Origin: Pseudoflavonifractor capillosus
Lineage (GTDB): Bacteria > Bacillota > Clostridia > Oscillospirales > Oscillospiraceae
Assembly (NCBI RefSeq): GCF_016899775.1
Contig: NZ_JACJJE010000003.1
Location: 54,859-118,858, forward strand
DNA length: 64,000 nucleotides
Reading direction: 5' to 3'
Within the stretch, counting starts at the first letter, position 1, and the number at the start of each line of letters is the position of its first letter. The notes below the pieces were generated by a model that worked only from the letters and a program-made list of their open reading frames with translations, had not been told where the DNA came from and did not search any database. The position numbers and the translations under genes are program-made. Positions 19,346-28,673 of this stretch are shown piece after piece.

Positions 19346-20427
19346 TACCGGTCACCTCCCATAGAAGCCACAAAGCGGTCGAACAGGTACTCCGTATCCT
19401 TGGGGCCGGGGCTGGCCTCGGGATGGAACTGTGTGGTGAAGCAGTTGGGGCGCTTGTAGCGCAGGCCCTCGCAGGTGCCGTCGTTCACGTTCACGTGGGA
19501 CACCTCGGCCACGGCGGGGTCCACTGTCTCGGACAGCACCACATAGCCGTGGTTCTGGCTGGTGATGAACACCCGGTCCTCGGCCAGGTCCTTCACCGGG
19601 TGGTTGCCGCCCCGGTGGCCGTAGGCCAGCCGGCCGGTCTTGGCGCCGGTGGCCAGGGCCATCAGCTGGTGGCCCAGGCAGACGGCGTACAGGGGGAGGG
19701 TGCTCTCATAGAGCTTCTTGACCTCCCCGATGATGGCCACATTGTCGGCGGGGTCGCCGGGGCCGTTGGAGAGCATCACCCCGTCAAAGCCGCCGGCGAG
19801 AATGGTCTCGGCGGGGGTGGCGGCGGGGAACACGGTGACATGGCAGCCCCGGCGGCGCAGGCACTCGATCATGTTCTGCTTCACGCCGTAGTCCATCATG
19901 GCCACCTTGTACTTCTCCTCGCCGTAGGCGGGGCAGTCCTCGGGTTCCTTCCGGGAGACACGCTCCACGGTGCCCTCCACCCGGTAGGCCTTCAGCTTCT
20001 CCAGGATCTCCGCTACATTAAAATGCTCCGCACAGGTGACCATGCCGTTCATGCTCCCCTGGCTGCGGAGTATTTTCGTCAGGGCACGGGTGTCTACCCC
20101 CTCGATGCCCGTGATGTCGTGTTTTTTCAGGTAGTGGTCCAGCGTCTCCTCACAGCGGAAATTGCTTCCAATGGGGGAGAGGTGACGGACCACAAAGGCC
20201 TCCGCCCAGGGACGGCTGGACTCGTTGTCCTCATGGTTGACGCCGTAGTTCCCGATGAGGGGATAGGACATCACGATCCCCTGTCCCGCGTAGGAGGGGT
20301 CGGTCAGGATCTCCTGATACCCGGTCATAGAGGTGTTGAACACCATCTCGCACACCCGGTCGGAGGTACTGCCGATGCTGGTCCCGGAAAATACGCTTCC
20401 GTTGGCCAGGATCAAAGTCGCTTTCAT
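19345..20427 (-). CDS. carA: Carbamoyl phosphate synthase, small (glutaminase) subunit
   Basis: CarA hydrolyses glutamine and channels the ammonia to CarB. The 360-residue protein has the unique N-terminal domain ([14 protein letters not shown]...) and a C-terminal class I amidotransferase with the catalytic cysteine in YAVCLGHQ (near residue 252) and histidine-glutamate in [11 protein letters not shown] near 336-346. I prefer ATG 20427; a GTG four codons upstream (20439) is nearer to the GGAAGGG sequence and cannot be excluded. It shares an operon with carB. The promoter lies 70-100 bases upstream. I see no pyrR-type attenuator in the short leader. Confidence 0.97.
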
Positions 20428-20498
20428 CAATTCTCTCACACGCCCTTCCGTTCCAGTTCACAATTCAGATACGATCCACGCGCAAAGTGTTTCAAGAT

Positions 20499-20527
20499 AT
20501 TGTATCGGAAATCGACGCGCTTTGCAA
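20499..20527 (-). promoter_or_regulatory. carAB promoter
   Basis: On the minus strand TTGCAA (20522-20527) and TACAAT (20499-20504) are separated by 17 bases. Transcription would start near 20491, about 60 bases before the carA start. Confidence 0.65.
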
Positions 20528-20651
20528 GGGGTGGGGGAATCTTTTTTCATAAAACTTTTTCCGCGGTATGGGGGATCTCTCGGATACTTTCTCCAAGAGG
20601 AGGAAAGACTGAACCAAAAGCGCACTCGCGCTCTGCAGTGAGGTGACCGAC

Positions 20652-21347
20652 ATGTTTACCGGACTGATCCGGACCATCATCCTATACCTGCTCATCATTG
20701 CCGGCATCCGGCTTATGGGCAAGCGACAGGTGGGGGAGCTGGAGCCCTCGGAGCTGGTGCTCTCTCTGATCATCGCCGATCTGGCCGCCGTCCCTATGCA
20801 GGATTTCGGCATCCCCCTGCTCACGGGGATCGTGCCCATTCTGACCCTGCTGTCCCTGACCATGATCCTGTCGGTACTCACCATGAAGAGTACCCGGTTC
20901 CGTACTCTCCTGTGCGGCCGGCCCAGCGTCATCATCCGCAAGGGGAAGATCGACCAGGGGGAGATGCGCCGCAACCGGCTGACGGTGGACGAGCTGCTGG
21001 AGGAGCTGCGGGCCCAGGGGTATGCGGGTCCCGCCGGGATCGAGTACGCCATCCTGGAGACCAACGGCCAGCTGTCCATCCTGCCCTGGGAGCGGGAGAA
21101 GCCCCCCACCCAGAGCCAGCTGGGGCTGGAGGCGAAGGAGACCGGACTGCCCCTGGTGCTCATCAGCGACGGAAAGCTCCTGGCCCAAAACCTGACCGCC
21201 CGGGGCTACGACGGGGTGTGGCTGCAAAAGCAGCTCTCAAAGCACGGGCTGAAGGAGCCGGACCAGGTGTTTTTGATGACGGTGGATGAGGTGGGTGGCG
21301 TCTATCTGGCGCCCCGGTCAGAGCAGGAAGAGGGGAGAAGAGCATGA
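20652..21347 (+). CDS. YetF-family (DUF421) membrane protein
   Basis: This 231-residue protein has two or three N-terminal membrane helices (about residues 3-20, 34-53 and 57-76) that include the DUF421 signature GIRLMGKRQVGELEPSELVLSL. A cytoplasmic YetF domain follows, with VIIRKGKIDQGEMRRNRLTVDELLEELR. Proteins of this family are membrane-bound and linked to spore or stress physiology in Bacillus; the biochemical role is not settled. Start ATG 20652 has GAGGTG six bases upstream. The stop overlaps the start of the DUF4363 gene by four bases (ATGA), a pairing seen repeatedly in Bacillota, so the two very likely act together. Confidence 0.9.
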   Translation: MFTGLIRTIILYLLIIAGIRLMGKRQVGELEPSELVLSLIIADLAAVPMQDFGIPLLTGIVPILTLLSLTMILSVLTMKSTRFRTLLCGRPSVIIRKGKIDQGEMRRNRLTVDELLEELRAQGYAGPAGIEYAILETNGQLSILPWEREKPPTQSQLGLEAKETGLPLVLISDGKLLAQNLTARGYDGVWLQKQLSKHGLKEPDQVFLMTVDEVGGVYLAPRSEQEEGRRA

Positions 21348-21724
21348 AACGTCTGTGGGCGGCGGCAGCCATTCTGGCGGTTTTGCTGGGAGGCACTCTG
21401 TGGAACGCCTGGTACGCCGAACGGCTGACCGGCGGAATGATCCAGCAGCTGAAGCAGGCCCAGGAGCGGACCACACAGGGGGACTGGGAGGGGGCCGCCG
21501 AACTGAGCGGGCAGGCGTTCCAAAGCTGGCAGGACCATGAGGCGTATCTCCACATCCTTATGCGGCACAGCGATACCGATGAGATTTTGAGCTCCTTCCG
21601 AGCACTGGAGCAGTACCTGGCCCTGGAGGAGACCGACCAGTACACCGCCGCCAACGCGGAGCTGATGACCCAGCTGGAGCTTTTGGCCGAGATGGAGCAG
21701 CCGTCGCTGGTAAACATTTTTTAA
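21344..21724 (+). CDS. DUF4363-family membrane-anchored protein
   Basis: This 126-residue protein has an N-terminal signal-anchor helix (about residues 4-22) and an extracytoplasmic helical part with WEGAAELSGQAFQSWQDHE and a C-terminal acidic helix. It matches DUF4363 in size, topology and its position next to a YetF/DUF421 gene. The function is unknown; the overlapping ATGA junction and shared terminator make it a partner of the preceding protein. Confidence 0.85.
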   Translation: MKRLWAAAAILAVLLGGTLWNAWYAERLTGGMIQQLKQAQERTTQGDWEGAAELSGQAFQSWQDHEAYLHILMRHSDTDEILSSFRALEQYLALEETDQYTAANAELMTQLELLAEMEQPSLVNIF

Positions 21725-21732
21725 GGAGGGAA

Positions 21733-21760
21733 GGGTTTCGCCGCCGGGGCGGCGAAACCC
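21733..21760 (+). terminator. First of two terminators after the yetF pair
   Basis: A perfect 13-bp stem (GGGTTTCGCCGCC with its complement) is closed by a two-base gap and followed by TCTCGAAAAAAA. On the plus strand the T run is poor, so it may serve mainly as an RNA 3'-end stabilizer. Confidence 0.6.
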
Positions 21761-21778
21761 TCTCGAAAAAAATGAAAG

Positions 21779-21811
21779 ACAGCCGCCCGGGAAGTCCCGG
21801 GCGGCTGTTTT
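21779..21811. terminator. Terminator shared by yetF pair and opuC operon
   Basis: ACAGCCGCCCGGG (21779-21791) pairs perfectly with 21796-21808 and is followed by TTTT; on the other strand AAAG runs flank it. It lies 40 bases past the opuC fusion gene stop. Confidence 0.85.
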
Positions 21812-21850
21812 GTACCTATTGATAGGAACCAATATGACAAAATCGAGCGG

Positions 21851-23386
21851 TTACTCCTCCAGAAGCCCGGCACTGACCAGGAACTCGTGGGCCACTTCGT
21901 CCACATCCCGGCCCTCCACGTCCACGTAGTAGGTGAGTTCACTCATCATCTCGTCGGTGAACTGGTTGTTGAGGAGCTTCAGGGTGTCCTCCAGCTCGGG
22001 GGCCTGGTCGGCAAAGCGCTCAAACACGTCGTTGCGCACCAGAATGGTGCCGTAGTAGTCGGGGAAGAAGTGCTGGTCGTCCTCCAGCAGGGTCAGGTTG
22101 GCCCGCTTGTTCAGACCGTCGGTGGCGTAGACCACCATTACGTCGTAGGCCCCCTGCTCCACCAGAGTATACTTCATCATAATATCCACCGGCTTGACCT
22201 CGGCAAACTCCAGGCCATAGGCTTCCGCCATGGGGCCGAACTTCATATTGCCCGCGTCGGTGAAGAAGTCCTGCTCGGCGCCGAAGCGCAGCTCCCCGGC
22301 GATGGGGACCAGGTCGCTGATGGTCTTGGGATTGTAGGTGTCCACCACCTCCTGGGTGACGCCCAGGATATAGGTATTGTTGACGCCGATTTTGCCCAGC
22401 ATGTGCATATCGTACTCGTCGTTCATCTTCTCATTGACAAAGTCGTAAAGGGTCTGCCCATCAGGGATGTCGGTGGTGTCCAGCCCCATAATTGTCGTCA
22501 AGAGAGTTCCGTCCCAGGTATACATCAGGTCACAGGTGTGGTTGTCTCCCGTCATGGCGTTAAAGTTGTTCACCGCGGTCATCTCATCCTGAATGGTGAC
22601 GGTGAGGTCGTGGCGGTCCTCCACCAGCTGCTTGATCATACTGTTGACCAGCTTTATTTCGGAGTACTGCCCCTCATAGAGAAGCAGGCCCTCAGTGCTC
22701 TTGGGCAGGAAGGCGTAGACGCACAGGACCACCACAGCGGCGGCGGAGAGGACGGCCGCGCCCCGGGCGGCATACCGGCTGCCTTTGGAGCGCTGGCTGC
22801 TCCGGCTGTTCAGGTACCGCTCGGCCAGCCCCATGAGCAGGTCCAGGATCAGGGCGGCAGCCATCAGCACCCCGGTGCCGCCCAGGATGGCTGTCATGTC
22901 CTCCTGGCGGATGCCGGTGGTGATGACGCTGCCCAGCCCGCCGCCGCCCACGAAGGAGGCGAACACTGCGGTGCCGATGGCGGTGACGGTGGCGATGCGG
23001 ATGCCGGTGAAGATGATGGGGGCGGCAATGGGAATCTCCACATGGATCAGGCGGTACATCCGGGTCATGCCCATCCCTTTGCCCGCCTCAATCAGGTGCT
23101 CCGGCACCTGATCCAGTCCCAGACAGGTGTTGCGCACAATGGGCAGTAGGGAGTAGAGGGCCAGACCCACGATGACCGTGGGCTTGCCCGGGTTCATGAT
23201 GACCATGATGATGCCCAGCAGTGCCAGGGCGGGGGTAGTCTGAATCAGGTCCACCACCCGGAGAATCACCTTGCGGGTGGAGGGGTAGAAATAGCAGATG
23301 ATGCCCAAGGGAATGCCTGCCAGAATCGCGAAGAGGAGAGCGGCCACCACCAGGGACATGTGCTCCAGAATCATGGTGAAAGTCAT
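21851..23386 (-). CDS. Osmolyte ABC transporter permease fused to its substrate-binding domain (OpuC/OpuB type)
   Basis: This single 511-residue protein joins two usually separate parts. Residues about 1-205 are a BPD-type permease with five or six helices and the conserved EAGKGMGMTRMYRLIHVEIP coupling loop region. Residue ~215-235 is a further helix. Residues about 240-511 form an extracytoplasmic OpuAC-like ligand-binding domain containing LVNSMIKQLVE, TYNPKTISDLV and YYGTILVRNDV. Such fusions are known for glycine betaine/choline/carnitine importers of Gram-positives, where each transporter carries tethered binding domains. The start overlaps the other permease stop by four bases. With 23383-24009 and 24016-25128 it forms a complete importer. 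Confidence 0.92.
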   Translation of the reverse strand: MTFTMILEHMSLVVAALLFAILAGIPLGIICYFYPSTRKVILRVVDLIQTTPALALLGIIMVIMNPGKPTVIVGLALYSLLPIVRNTCLGLDQVPEHLIEAGKGMGMTRMYRLIHVEIPIAAPIIFTGIRIATVTAIGTAVFASFVGGGGLGSVITTGIRQEDMTAILGGTGVLMAAALILDLLMGLAERYLNSRSSQRSKGSRYAARGAAVLSAAAVVVLCVYAFLPKSTEGLLLYEGQYSEIKLVNSMIKQLVEDRHDLTVTIQDEMTAVNNFNAMTGDNHTCDLMYTWDGTLLTTIMGLDTTDIPDGQTLYDFVNEKMNDEYDMHMLGKIGVNNTYILGVTQEVVDTYNPKTISDLVPIAGELRFGAEQDFFTDAGNMKFGPMAEAYGLEFAEVKPVDIMMKYTLVEQGAYDVMVVYATDGLNKRANLTLLEDDQHFFPDYYGTILVRNDVFERFADQAPELEDTLKLLNNQFTDEMMSELTYYVDVEGRDVDEVAHEFLVSAGLLEE

Positions 23387-24009
23387 GCGGCGCTCCCTCC
23401 CCTCCGGATTCCCTTGGGAACCACTTTTCGCTGAAGGGCGTCCACCAGGGAGCCCAGCACAAAGGCCAGCAGCGCAGCCGGAATCGCTCCCATGAGGATG
23501 AGCTCGCTGTTATCCGAGCTTAGACCGGCATAGATGAAATCACCCAGGCCGCCGCCGCCGATCATGGAGGCCAGCACGGCCCAGCTGACGGTGTAGACGG
23601 TGGACATGCGCAGCCCGCCGATGATGGTGGGCATGGCCAGGGGGAGCTCCACCTGGGTCAGGCTCTGCATGGCGCTCATGCCGCAGCCCTTGGCGGCCTC
23701 AATATACTGCGGGTCCACCGATACCAGTCCCGCGTAGGTGTTTTTCAGCACCGGGAAGGTGGCGTACACCCCCAGAGCCACCAGCACTGTCGCCGACTGG
23801 GCCCCCCACACCAGTACCAGCAGTCCGATAAAGACGATGCCGGGGATGGTGTTGAACACCGAGAGGATGGGCAGGACGATGCCGGAGAGCTTGGGCTTCC
23901 GGGACAGCAGGATGCCGATGAGCACCCCTAGCAGGAAACCAATGGCCACGGGGACCAGGGTGAAAAAGAGATGCTGCACTAATTTGGCGGGAAGATCTTG
24001 AATCGTCAA
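23383..24009 (-). CDS. Osmolyte ABC transporter permease
   Basis: This 208-residue membrane protein has about five helices and the family loop EAAKGCGMSAMQSLTQVELPLAMP. It is the second transmembrane subunit of the OpuC-type betaine/choline importer. It lies between the ATPase gene (6 bases apart) and the permease-binding fusion (4-base overlap). Two non-identical permeases, one carrying the binding domain, fit the OpuB/OpuC arrangement. Confidence 0.92.
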   Translation of the reverse strand: MTIQDLPAKLVQHLFFTLVPVAIGFLLGVLIGILLSRKPKLSGIVLPILSVFNTIPGIVFIGLLVLVWGAQSATVLVALGVYATFPVLKNTYAGLVSVDPQYIEAAKGCGMSAMQSLTQVELPLAMPTIIGGLRMSTVYTVSWAVLASMIGGGGLGDFIYAGLSSDNSELILMGAIPAALLAFVLGSLVDALQRKVVPKGIRRGGSAA

Positions 24010-24015
24010 CGCATC

Positions 24016-25128
24016 TCACCCCCAGAGCTGTTCCGCCATGGCGGAGGTCATACTGGTCTTGGTGATGAGGCCGTCCACTTTCTCCTCCTCGTCCAGAACA
24101 ATGAGATAGGGGGCGCCGCTGGAGATGAGCAGGTCAAAGCAGTCCTTGGCGCTGTCCCCCGTGTGGACGGTGGGAGTGTTGCAGCGGATGAGGGGCTCGA
24201 TGGTCTTGACCACATGGCCGGTGAGGCGGATGTCCGCGATGGACACCGTCCCCTGGTACCGGTCCTGGTCGTCCACCACGATGAGGGTGTCCACGTTGCG
24301 CCGCTGCATCTTGCTGACACACTCGTTGACCCCTCGGGTGGCCGAGACGGTGGACACGCCGGGGCGCATGAAGTCGGCGGCGGTGAGCTCCTTCTGGGCA
24401 TGGGTGTCGATGAATTTGCCGAGGAAATCCTGGATCTGGCCGCTGGCGGGGTGGGCCAGCATCTCCTCCGGGGGAGCCATCTGGACAATTTTTCCGTGGT
24501 CCATAAAGATGATGACGTCGGCCAGATCCAGAGCCTCCTCCATGTCGTGGGTGACAAAGACGAAGGTTTTGTTCAGCTTCTGCTGGAGAGAGCGCACCTC
24601 CTGCTGGAGGGACCGGCGGGTCATGGGGTCCAGGGCGGAGAAGGGCTCGTCCATGAGTACGATGGGGGGCGAGGCCGCCAGGGCCCGCAGGATGCCGATG
24701 CGCTGCTGCTGTCCGCCGGACATCTCAGAGGGGTATTTATGGGCGTACTGCTCATAGGGCATGTTGACCAGCTCCAGCAGAGAGTGGACAATCTTGTCAC
24801 ATTCCTCCTTGCTGTATTTCAGCAGGGTGGGCACCACGCAGATATTCTGGGCCACCGTCATATTGGGAAACAGGCCGATCTGCTGGATCACATAGCCGAT
24901 GTGGCGGCGCAGCTCCACCTTGTCCTTGGCGGTGATGTCCTCCTCGTTGAGGTAGATCTTGCCCGCCGAGGGCTCGATGAGGCGGTTGATCATCTTCAGC
25001 GTGGTGGTCTTGCCGCAGCCGGACGGCCCGATCAGGACAGCCATCTGGCCCTCCTGGATCTCGAAGGACAGGTCGTCCAGAATCTTCTGGCTGCCGTAGG
25101 ACAGCGATACGTGTTCAAAACGAAGCAA
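24016..25128 (-). CDS. opuCA: Osmolyte ABC transporter ATP-binding protein with CBS domains
   Basis: This 370-residue ATPase powers the importer. It has Walker A GPSGCGKTTT (about residues 35-44), the Q-loop, the signature SGGQQQRIGILRALA near 138-152, Walker B IVLMDEPFSALDP and the switch histidine in VFVTHD. The C-terminal 120 residues carry two CBS motifs (about 250-370), the ionic-strength or nucleotide sensor typical of OpuCA/ProV. It is first in its operon, and the promoter is 100 bases upstream. The substrate class (quaternary amines) is inferred from family. Confidence 0.93.
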   Translation of the reverse strand: MLRFEHVSLSYGSQKILDDLSFEIQEGQMAVLIGPSGCGKTTTLKMINRLIEPSAGKIYLNEEDITAKDKVELRRHIGYVIQQIGLFPNMTVAQNICVVPTLLKYSKEECDKIVHSLLELVNMPYEQYAHKYPSEMSGGQQQRIGILRALAASPPIVLMDEPFSALDPMTRRSLQQEVRSLQQKLNKTFVFVTHDMEEALDLADVIIFMDHGKIVQMAPPEEMLAHPASGQIQDFLGKFIDTHAQKELTAADFMRPGVSTVSATRGVNECVSKMQRRNVDTLIVVDDQDRYQGTVSIADIRLTGHVVKTIEPLIRCNTPTVHTGDSAKDCFDLLISSGAPYLIVLDEEEKVDGLITKTSMTSAMAEQLWG

Positions 25129-25229
25129 TAGGGCACCTCCTTAAAACGTCGCGTTGACAGGCCCGGACGCCGGTATTCCGGCCCGCGCGGGCGGGTCAAC
25201 CTGTGGTTCGGTCGAAAGTGTACAAATAC

Positions 25230-25258
25230 AGTATAGCAAAATGTTGTAATTTAGTCAA
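25230..25258 (-). promoter_or_regulatory. opuC operon promoter
   Basis: Minus-strand TTGACT (25253-25258) and TATACT (25230-25235) with a 17-base spacer, a strong match. The leader to the ATPase start is about 95 bases and GC-rich. Confidence 0.8.
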
Positions 25259-25399
25259 ATAAACAAGCTGTAAATTCAAAGCAGGGATGCTCTTTTGGAA
25301 ACCTTAAAAAATTTTCAAAAAAACTTAATAAAGTTTGTGGCAGAACCTTAACATTTCTCTGGTACACTGAGAACACAAAGAGAGAAGGAGGGAGCCCAT

Positions 25400-26671
25400 A
25401 TGGCGTGGATGGCATATTTGTGGATGGGAGCGGCGGCTCTGGTAGGAGCGGGCATGACCCTGTGGGGCGGCTATTATCTGGTGACCGCCCTCATGTCCTG
25501 GCGCAAGCCTATGGACTATGGCCGGCACCCGGCCAGCACCCGCTTTGCAATTCTGGTGGCCGCCCGGAATGAGGAACTGGTGATCGGAAATCTGATCAAC
25601 AGCCTGCTGGCCCAGGATTATCCTCGGGAGCTGTACGACATCTGGGTCATCCCCAACAACTGTACCGACCACACCGCCCAGGCCGCCCGGGATTTCGGGG
25701 CCAATGTCATGGAGTGCACCGTCCCTGTGAAGTGCAAGGGAGATGTGATGCGCTTTGCCTACAGGCAGCTGCGGGACAAGGGGTACGACGCCTTCTGCGT
25801 CTTTGACGCGGATAATGTGGCCGATCCCCAGTTCCTGCGGGAGATGAACAACGCCTACCGGGCGGGAGCCCGAGCGGCCCAGGGCTACCGGGACAGCAAG
25901 AACCCCTTTGACAGCGCCATCTCCGGCTGCTACTCCATCTACTATTGGATGATGGACCGGTTCCACAACCAGGGCAAGGCGGGGCTGGGCATGTCGGCTA
26001 TGCTGGGAGGCACCGGATTCATGGTGTCCGCCGCCGCCTTTGACAAGATGGGCGGCTGGTGCACCCAGAGTATCAGCGAGGACCTGGAGATGTCCGCCCA
26101 GTGTGCCCTGGCCGGGGTGCCCATCGCCTGGGTACCCAAGGCGGTGACCTATGACGAGCAGCCCCTCACCTTCCGGGAGTCCATCAAGCAGCGCCGTCGC
26201 TGGACCAGCGGTACCCTCCAGATCGCGGGGGAGTGGCTGCCGGTGCTGGGCCGGAGCTTGGCGGAGCGCCCCGCCGTCCAGCCTCTGGACATGGGGGCCA
26301 CCATGCTGATCCCCGCCTATCAGGCGGCCGCTCTGGTGAGTATGACGGTGACCGCCCTGGCGGCCGGTTTCGTCCATCCGGGGCACTTCTCCCTGCTGCT
26401 GTGTCTGGGGTACATCGCGGGTAATCTGCTGATTACCGTACTGGGAGCCACTTTGTCGGCGGTGCTGGTGATTACGGTGGAGAACAAGTGGGACCGGCGG
26501 CTGCTGCCCGCTCTGGCGGTGTACTGGTTCTTCCTGCTCAGCTGGGTGGTCCTCACGGTGGGCTGTATCTTTAAAAAGACCACTGTATGGGAAGAGATCC
26601 GCCACACCAGAAATGTGTCCATGCCCAAGGGCGGAAAGATGAAGCGCAGCAATCAGGTCCTGGCTCCCTAA
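25400..26671 (+). CDS. Membrane glycosyltransferase family 2 (processive type motifs)
   Basis: This 423-residue inverting glycosyltransferase makes a cell-surface glycan, acceptor unknown. An N-terminal helix (about residues 4-30) is followed by the GT-A domain with AARNEE (55-60), DAD at 136-138, SED at 226-228 and QRRRW at 264-268. The D, DxD, ED and QxxRW set is that of processive enzymes such as cellulose and hyaluronan synthases. Three or four helices close the protein (about 300-400). No PilZ domain or partner gene is nearby; it stands alone between the opuC operon and rubredoxin. Start ATG 25400 is preceded by AAGGAGGG. Confidence 0.88.
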   Translation: MAWMAYLWMGAAALVGAGMTLWGGYYLVTALMSWRKPMDYGRHPASTRFAILVAARNEELVIGNLINSLLAQDYPRELYDIWVIPNNCTDHTAQAARDFGANVMECTVPVKCKGDVMRFAYRQLRDKGYDAFCVFDADNVADPQFLREMNNAYRAGARAAQGYRDSKNPFDSAISGCYSIYYWMMDRFHNQGKAGLGMSAMLGGTGFMVSAAAFDKMGGWCTQSISEDLEMSAQCALAGVPIAWVPKAVTYDEQPLTFRESIKQRRRWTSGTLQIAGEWLPVLGRSLAERPAVQPLDMGATMLIPAYQAAALVSMTVTALAAGFVHPGHFSLLLCLGYIAGNLLITVLGATLSAVLVITVENKWDRRLLPALAVYWFFLLSWVVLTVGCIFKKTTVWEEIRHTRNVSMPKGGKMKRSNQVLAP

Positions 26672-26717
26672 AGCAAATCGACTGGGTACCAAGGGAAACA
26701 GAGCTTGTATATATAAA

Positions 26718-26753
26718 ATCAGGAGCCCGGGACAGTTGTCCCGGGCTCCTGAT
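26718..26753. terminator. Bidirectional terminator
   Basis: A perfect 17-bp stem (ATCAGGAGCCCGGGACA and complement) with a two-base loop lies between the convergent glycosyltransferase and rubredoxin genes, the latter ending only 5 bases away. Confidence 0.88.
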
Positions 26754-26757
26754 TTCA

Positions 26758-26916
26758 TTACTGCTCAGAAAACTGGCTCTTGTCCGCGCCGCACAGGGGG
26801 CACACCCAATCCTCGGGCACGTCCTCCCATTTGGTGCCGGGGGCCACGCCGTTATCGGGGTCGCCGGCGGCCTCGTCGTAGATATAGCCGCACAGATCAC
26901 AGACGTATTTCTTCAT
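26758..26916 (-). CDS. Rubredoxin
   Basis: This 52-residue one-iron electron carrier contains the two CxxC knuckles [11 protein letters not shown] and [13 protein letters not shown] that bind Fe. The start at 26916 ([10 protein letters not shown]) is the conserved N-terminus; an in-frame extension to 26940 is unlikely. It lies just downstream of the flavodiiron gene in the same direction and probably passes electrons to it or to related oxygen-protective enzymes, although that protein also has its own rubredoxin domain. Confidence 0.97.
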   Translation of the reverse strand: MKKYVCDLCGYIYDEAAGDPDNGVAPGTKWEDVPEDWVCPLCGADKSQFSEQ

Positions 26917-27010
26917 GTTACGATACCTGCTTTCATTCAAATTATATCGGGGGCGGTCCGCAGGGCGGCCGCGCCCGCCAAACAGCCATGGGCCGGTTTG
27001 GGCAGATCAA

Positions 27011-28366
27011 TCAGGTCAGCGGATCGAAGTCGCTGGCGGGACGGCGGCAGATGGGGCAGACGAAGTCCTCGGGCAGAGTGTCGGACTCGTACACAAAGCC
27101 GCAGATTTTGCACACAAAGCCGCGGGGCTTGGCCGGGGCGGGTTCCTCCGCCTCGGGCTCCACCGCCTCACCCTTGACCGAGGCGGCCAGCACCTTGGCC
27201 AGGGCCTCCAGTTCCTGGTCCTGGCCGGGTGCCAGGGTGGACTTGAGGGTGACGGGGGCCTCCAGAATCTCCATATCCTTCATGCCGCCCAGAATCTCGC
27301 TCATGAGCTTGCCGCTGGCGGGGGCCCAGGAGCCGTTCTGGATCAGGGCCACCTTCCGGTTTTTCAGGGCGTGATGGGCGATGTCGTGGAGCAGGTTCTC
27401 CATGGAGACGAAAATCCCGTTGTTGTAGGTGGTGGAGGCGAAGACGATGTGGCTGTACTTGAAGGCGTCGGACAGCACATAGGAGTAGTGGGTGACCGAC
27501 ACGTCGTACATCTCCACGGGGACCCCCAGCTCTGCCAGGCGGCAGGCCAGGATGTTGGCCGCCGTCTCGGTGCCGCCGTAGACGGAGGCGAAGGCGATGA
27601 GCACGCCCTGCACCTCGGGCTCATAGGCGGCCCACTTGGCATACTTGTCCAGAATATAGCCCAGATCCTTGCGCCACACGGGGCCGTGGAGGGGGCAAAT
27701 CATCTGGATGTCCAGGCCGGCGGCCTTCTTCAGCAGGGCCTGGACCTGGGGGCCGTACTTGCCCACGATGTTGGTGTAGTACCGGCGGGCCTCGTCCAGC
27801 CAGTCCCGGTCAAAGTTCACCTCATCGGCGAACAGCACTCCGTTCAGAGCACCGAAGGTGCCGAAGGCGTCGGCGGAGAACAGGATCTTGTCGGTGGAGT
27901 CGTAGCTCACCATCACCTCGGGCCAGTGGACCATGGGGGCGTTCACAAAGGTGAAGGTGTGCCTGCCGGTGGTGATGGTGTCCCCCTCGTTCACCAGCTT
28001 GGCCCCCTTGGGGTCGGTGGCGTGGAACTGGCGGATCATGTTCAGGGACTTGCCGTTGCAGACAATGGTGGCCTCCGGGTGGCGGATCATCAGATCCCCC
28101 AGGGTGGCGGCGTGGTCGGGCTCCATGTGGTGGACGAACACATAGTCCAGCTTCCGCCCACTCAGGGCGTACTCCAGATTCTCAAAGAACTGGGTCTGCA
28201 CCGCCCGGTCCACCGTGTCAAAGAGAACCGTCTTCTCGTCCAGCAGCAGGTAGGAGTTGAAGGACATGCCCCGGGGGACGGGGTGGGTGCTCTCAAACAG
28301 GGGGTGCTGGCGGTCGTTGCCGCCGATCCAGAGCAGGTCGTCGGTGACCTTTCGGACACAGTACAT
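27011..28366 (-). CDS. fprA: Flavodiiron protein with C-terminal rubredoxin domain
   Basis: This enzyme reduces oxygen to water or nitric oxide to nitrous oxide in anaerobes. The 451 residues form three modules. A metallo-beta-lactamase-like diiron domain covers about 1-250, with HHMEPDH ligands near residues 79-85 and later VHWPEVM and SADAFG. A flavodoxin domain covers about 255-395, with YGGTETAANILA. A rubredoxin tail covers about 412-451, with CKICG and CPICRR. The start at 28366 (MYCVRKVTDDLLWIGG) fits the family; a longer open frame to 28501 is not supported. AGAGG precedes the start. A built-in rubredoxin shortens the electron chain to the FMN. The separate rubredoxin gene downstream strengthens the oxygen/NO defence reading. 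Confidence 0.95.
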   Translation of the reverse strand: MYCVRKVTDDLLWIGGNDRQHPLFESTHPVPRGMSFNSYLLLDEKTVLFDTVDRAVQTQFFENLEYALSGRKLDYVFVHHMEPDHAATLGDLMIRHPEATIVCNGKSLNMIRQFHATDPKGAKLVNEGDTITTGRHTFTFVNAPMVHWPEVMVSYDSTDKILFSADAFGTFGALNGVLFADEVNFDRDWLDEARRYYTNIVGKYGPQVQALLKKAAGLDIQMICPLHGPVWRKDLGYILDKYAKWAAYEPEVQGVLIAFASVYGGTETAANILACRLAELGVPVEMYDVSVTHYSYVLSDAFKYSHIVFASTTYNNGIFVSMENLLHDIAHHALKNRKVALIQNGSWAPASGKLMSEILGGMKDMEILEAPVTLKSTLAPGQDQELEALAKVLAASVKGEAVEPEAEEPAPAKPRGFVCKICGFVYESDTLPEDFVCPICRRPASDFDPLT

Positions 28367-28408
28367 ATCAAAAACCTCTTTTCTAAGTAGGTTAGGGTTA
28401 CCACACAC

Positions 28409-28417
28409 ATCATAGCA
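28409..28417 (-). promoter_or_regulatory. Extended -10 promoter of fprA
   Basis: On the minus strand TGCTATGAT forms an extended -10 (28409-28417) about 45 bases before the fprA start; the -35 is weak. The rest of the interval 28418-28620 holds no gene that I can see. Confidence 0.5.
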
Positions 28418-28635
28418 TAGTCTGCACGAAATTGGTAGTAAAAAAACCGAATTCGGATGAATGCCCAAAAAAGAAAAAGCGTTTCCGGCGTTTTGGGACA
28501 AAACAGAAGGATAGAAGAAACTGCTGAAAATACGGTGGACGGGGGAAAACGGGCAATTGAACCGGAGAACGTTCCATGTTAACCTTTTGTTGCGGGGGTT
28601 GTAACGGCGGTGCGGTGGAGAAATGGAAGGGATTA

Positions 28636-28644
28636 TGCTACAAT
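28636..28644 (+). promoter_or_regulatory. Extended -10 promoter of the XRE membrane protein gene
   Basis: TGC-TACAAT (28636-28644) is an extended -10 box ending 29 bases before the start codon, with AGGGAGAAG as ribosome binding site in between. Confidence 0.5.
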
Positions 28645-28673
28645 AGGGCCATCAAGCGAAAGGGAGAAGACGT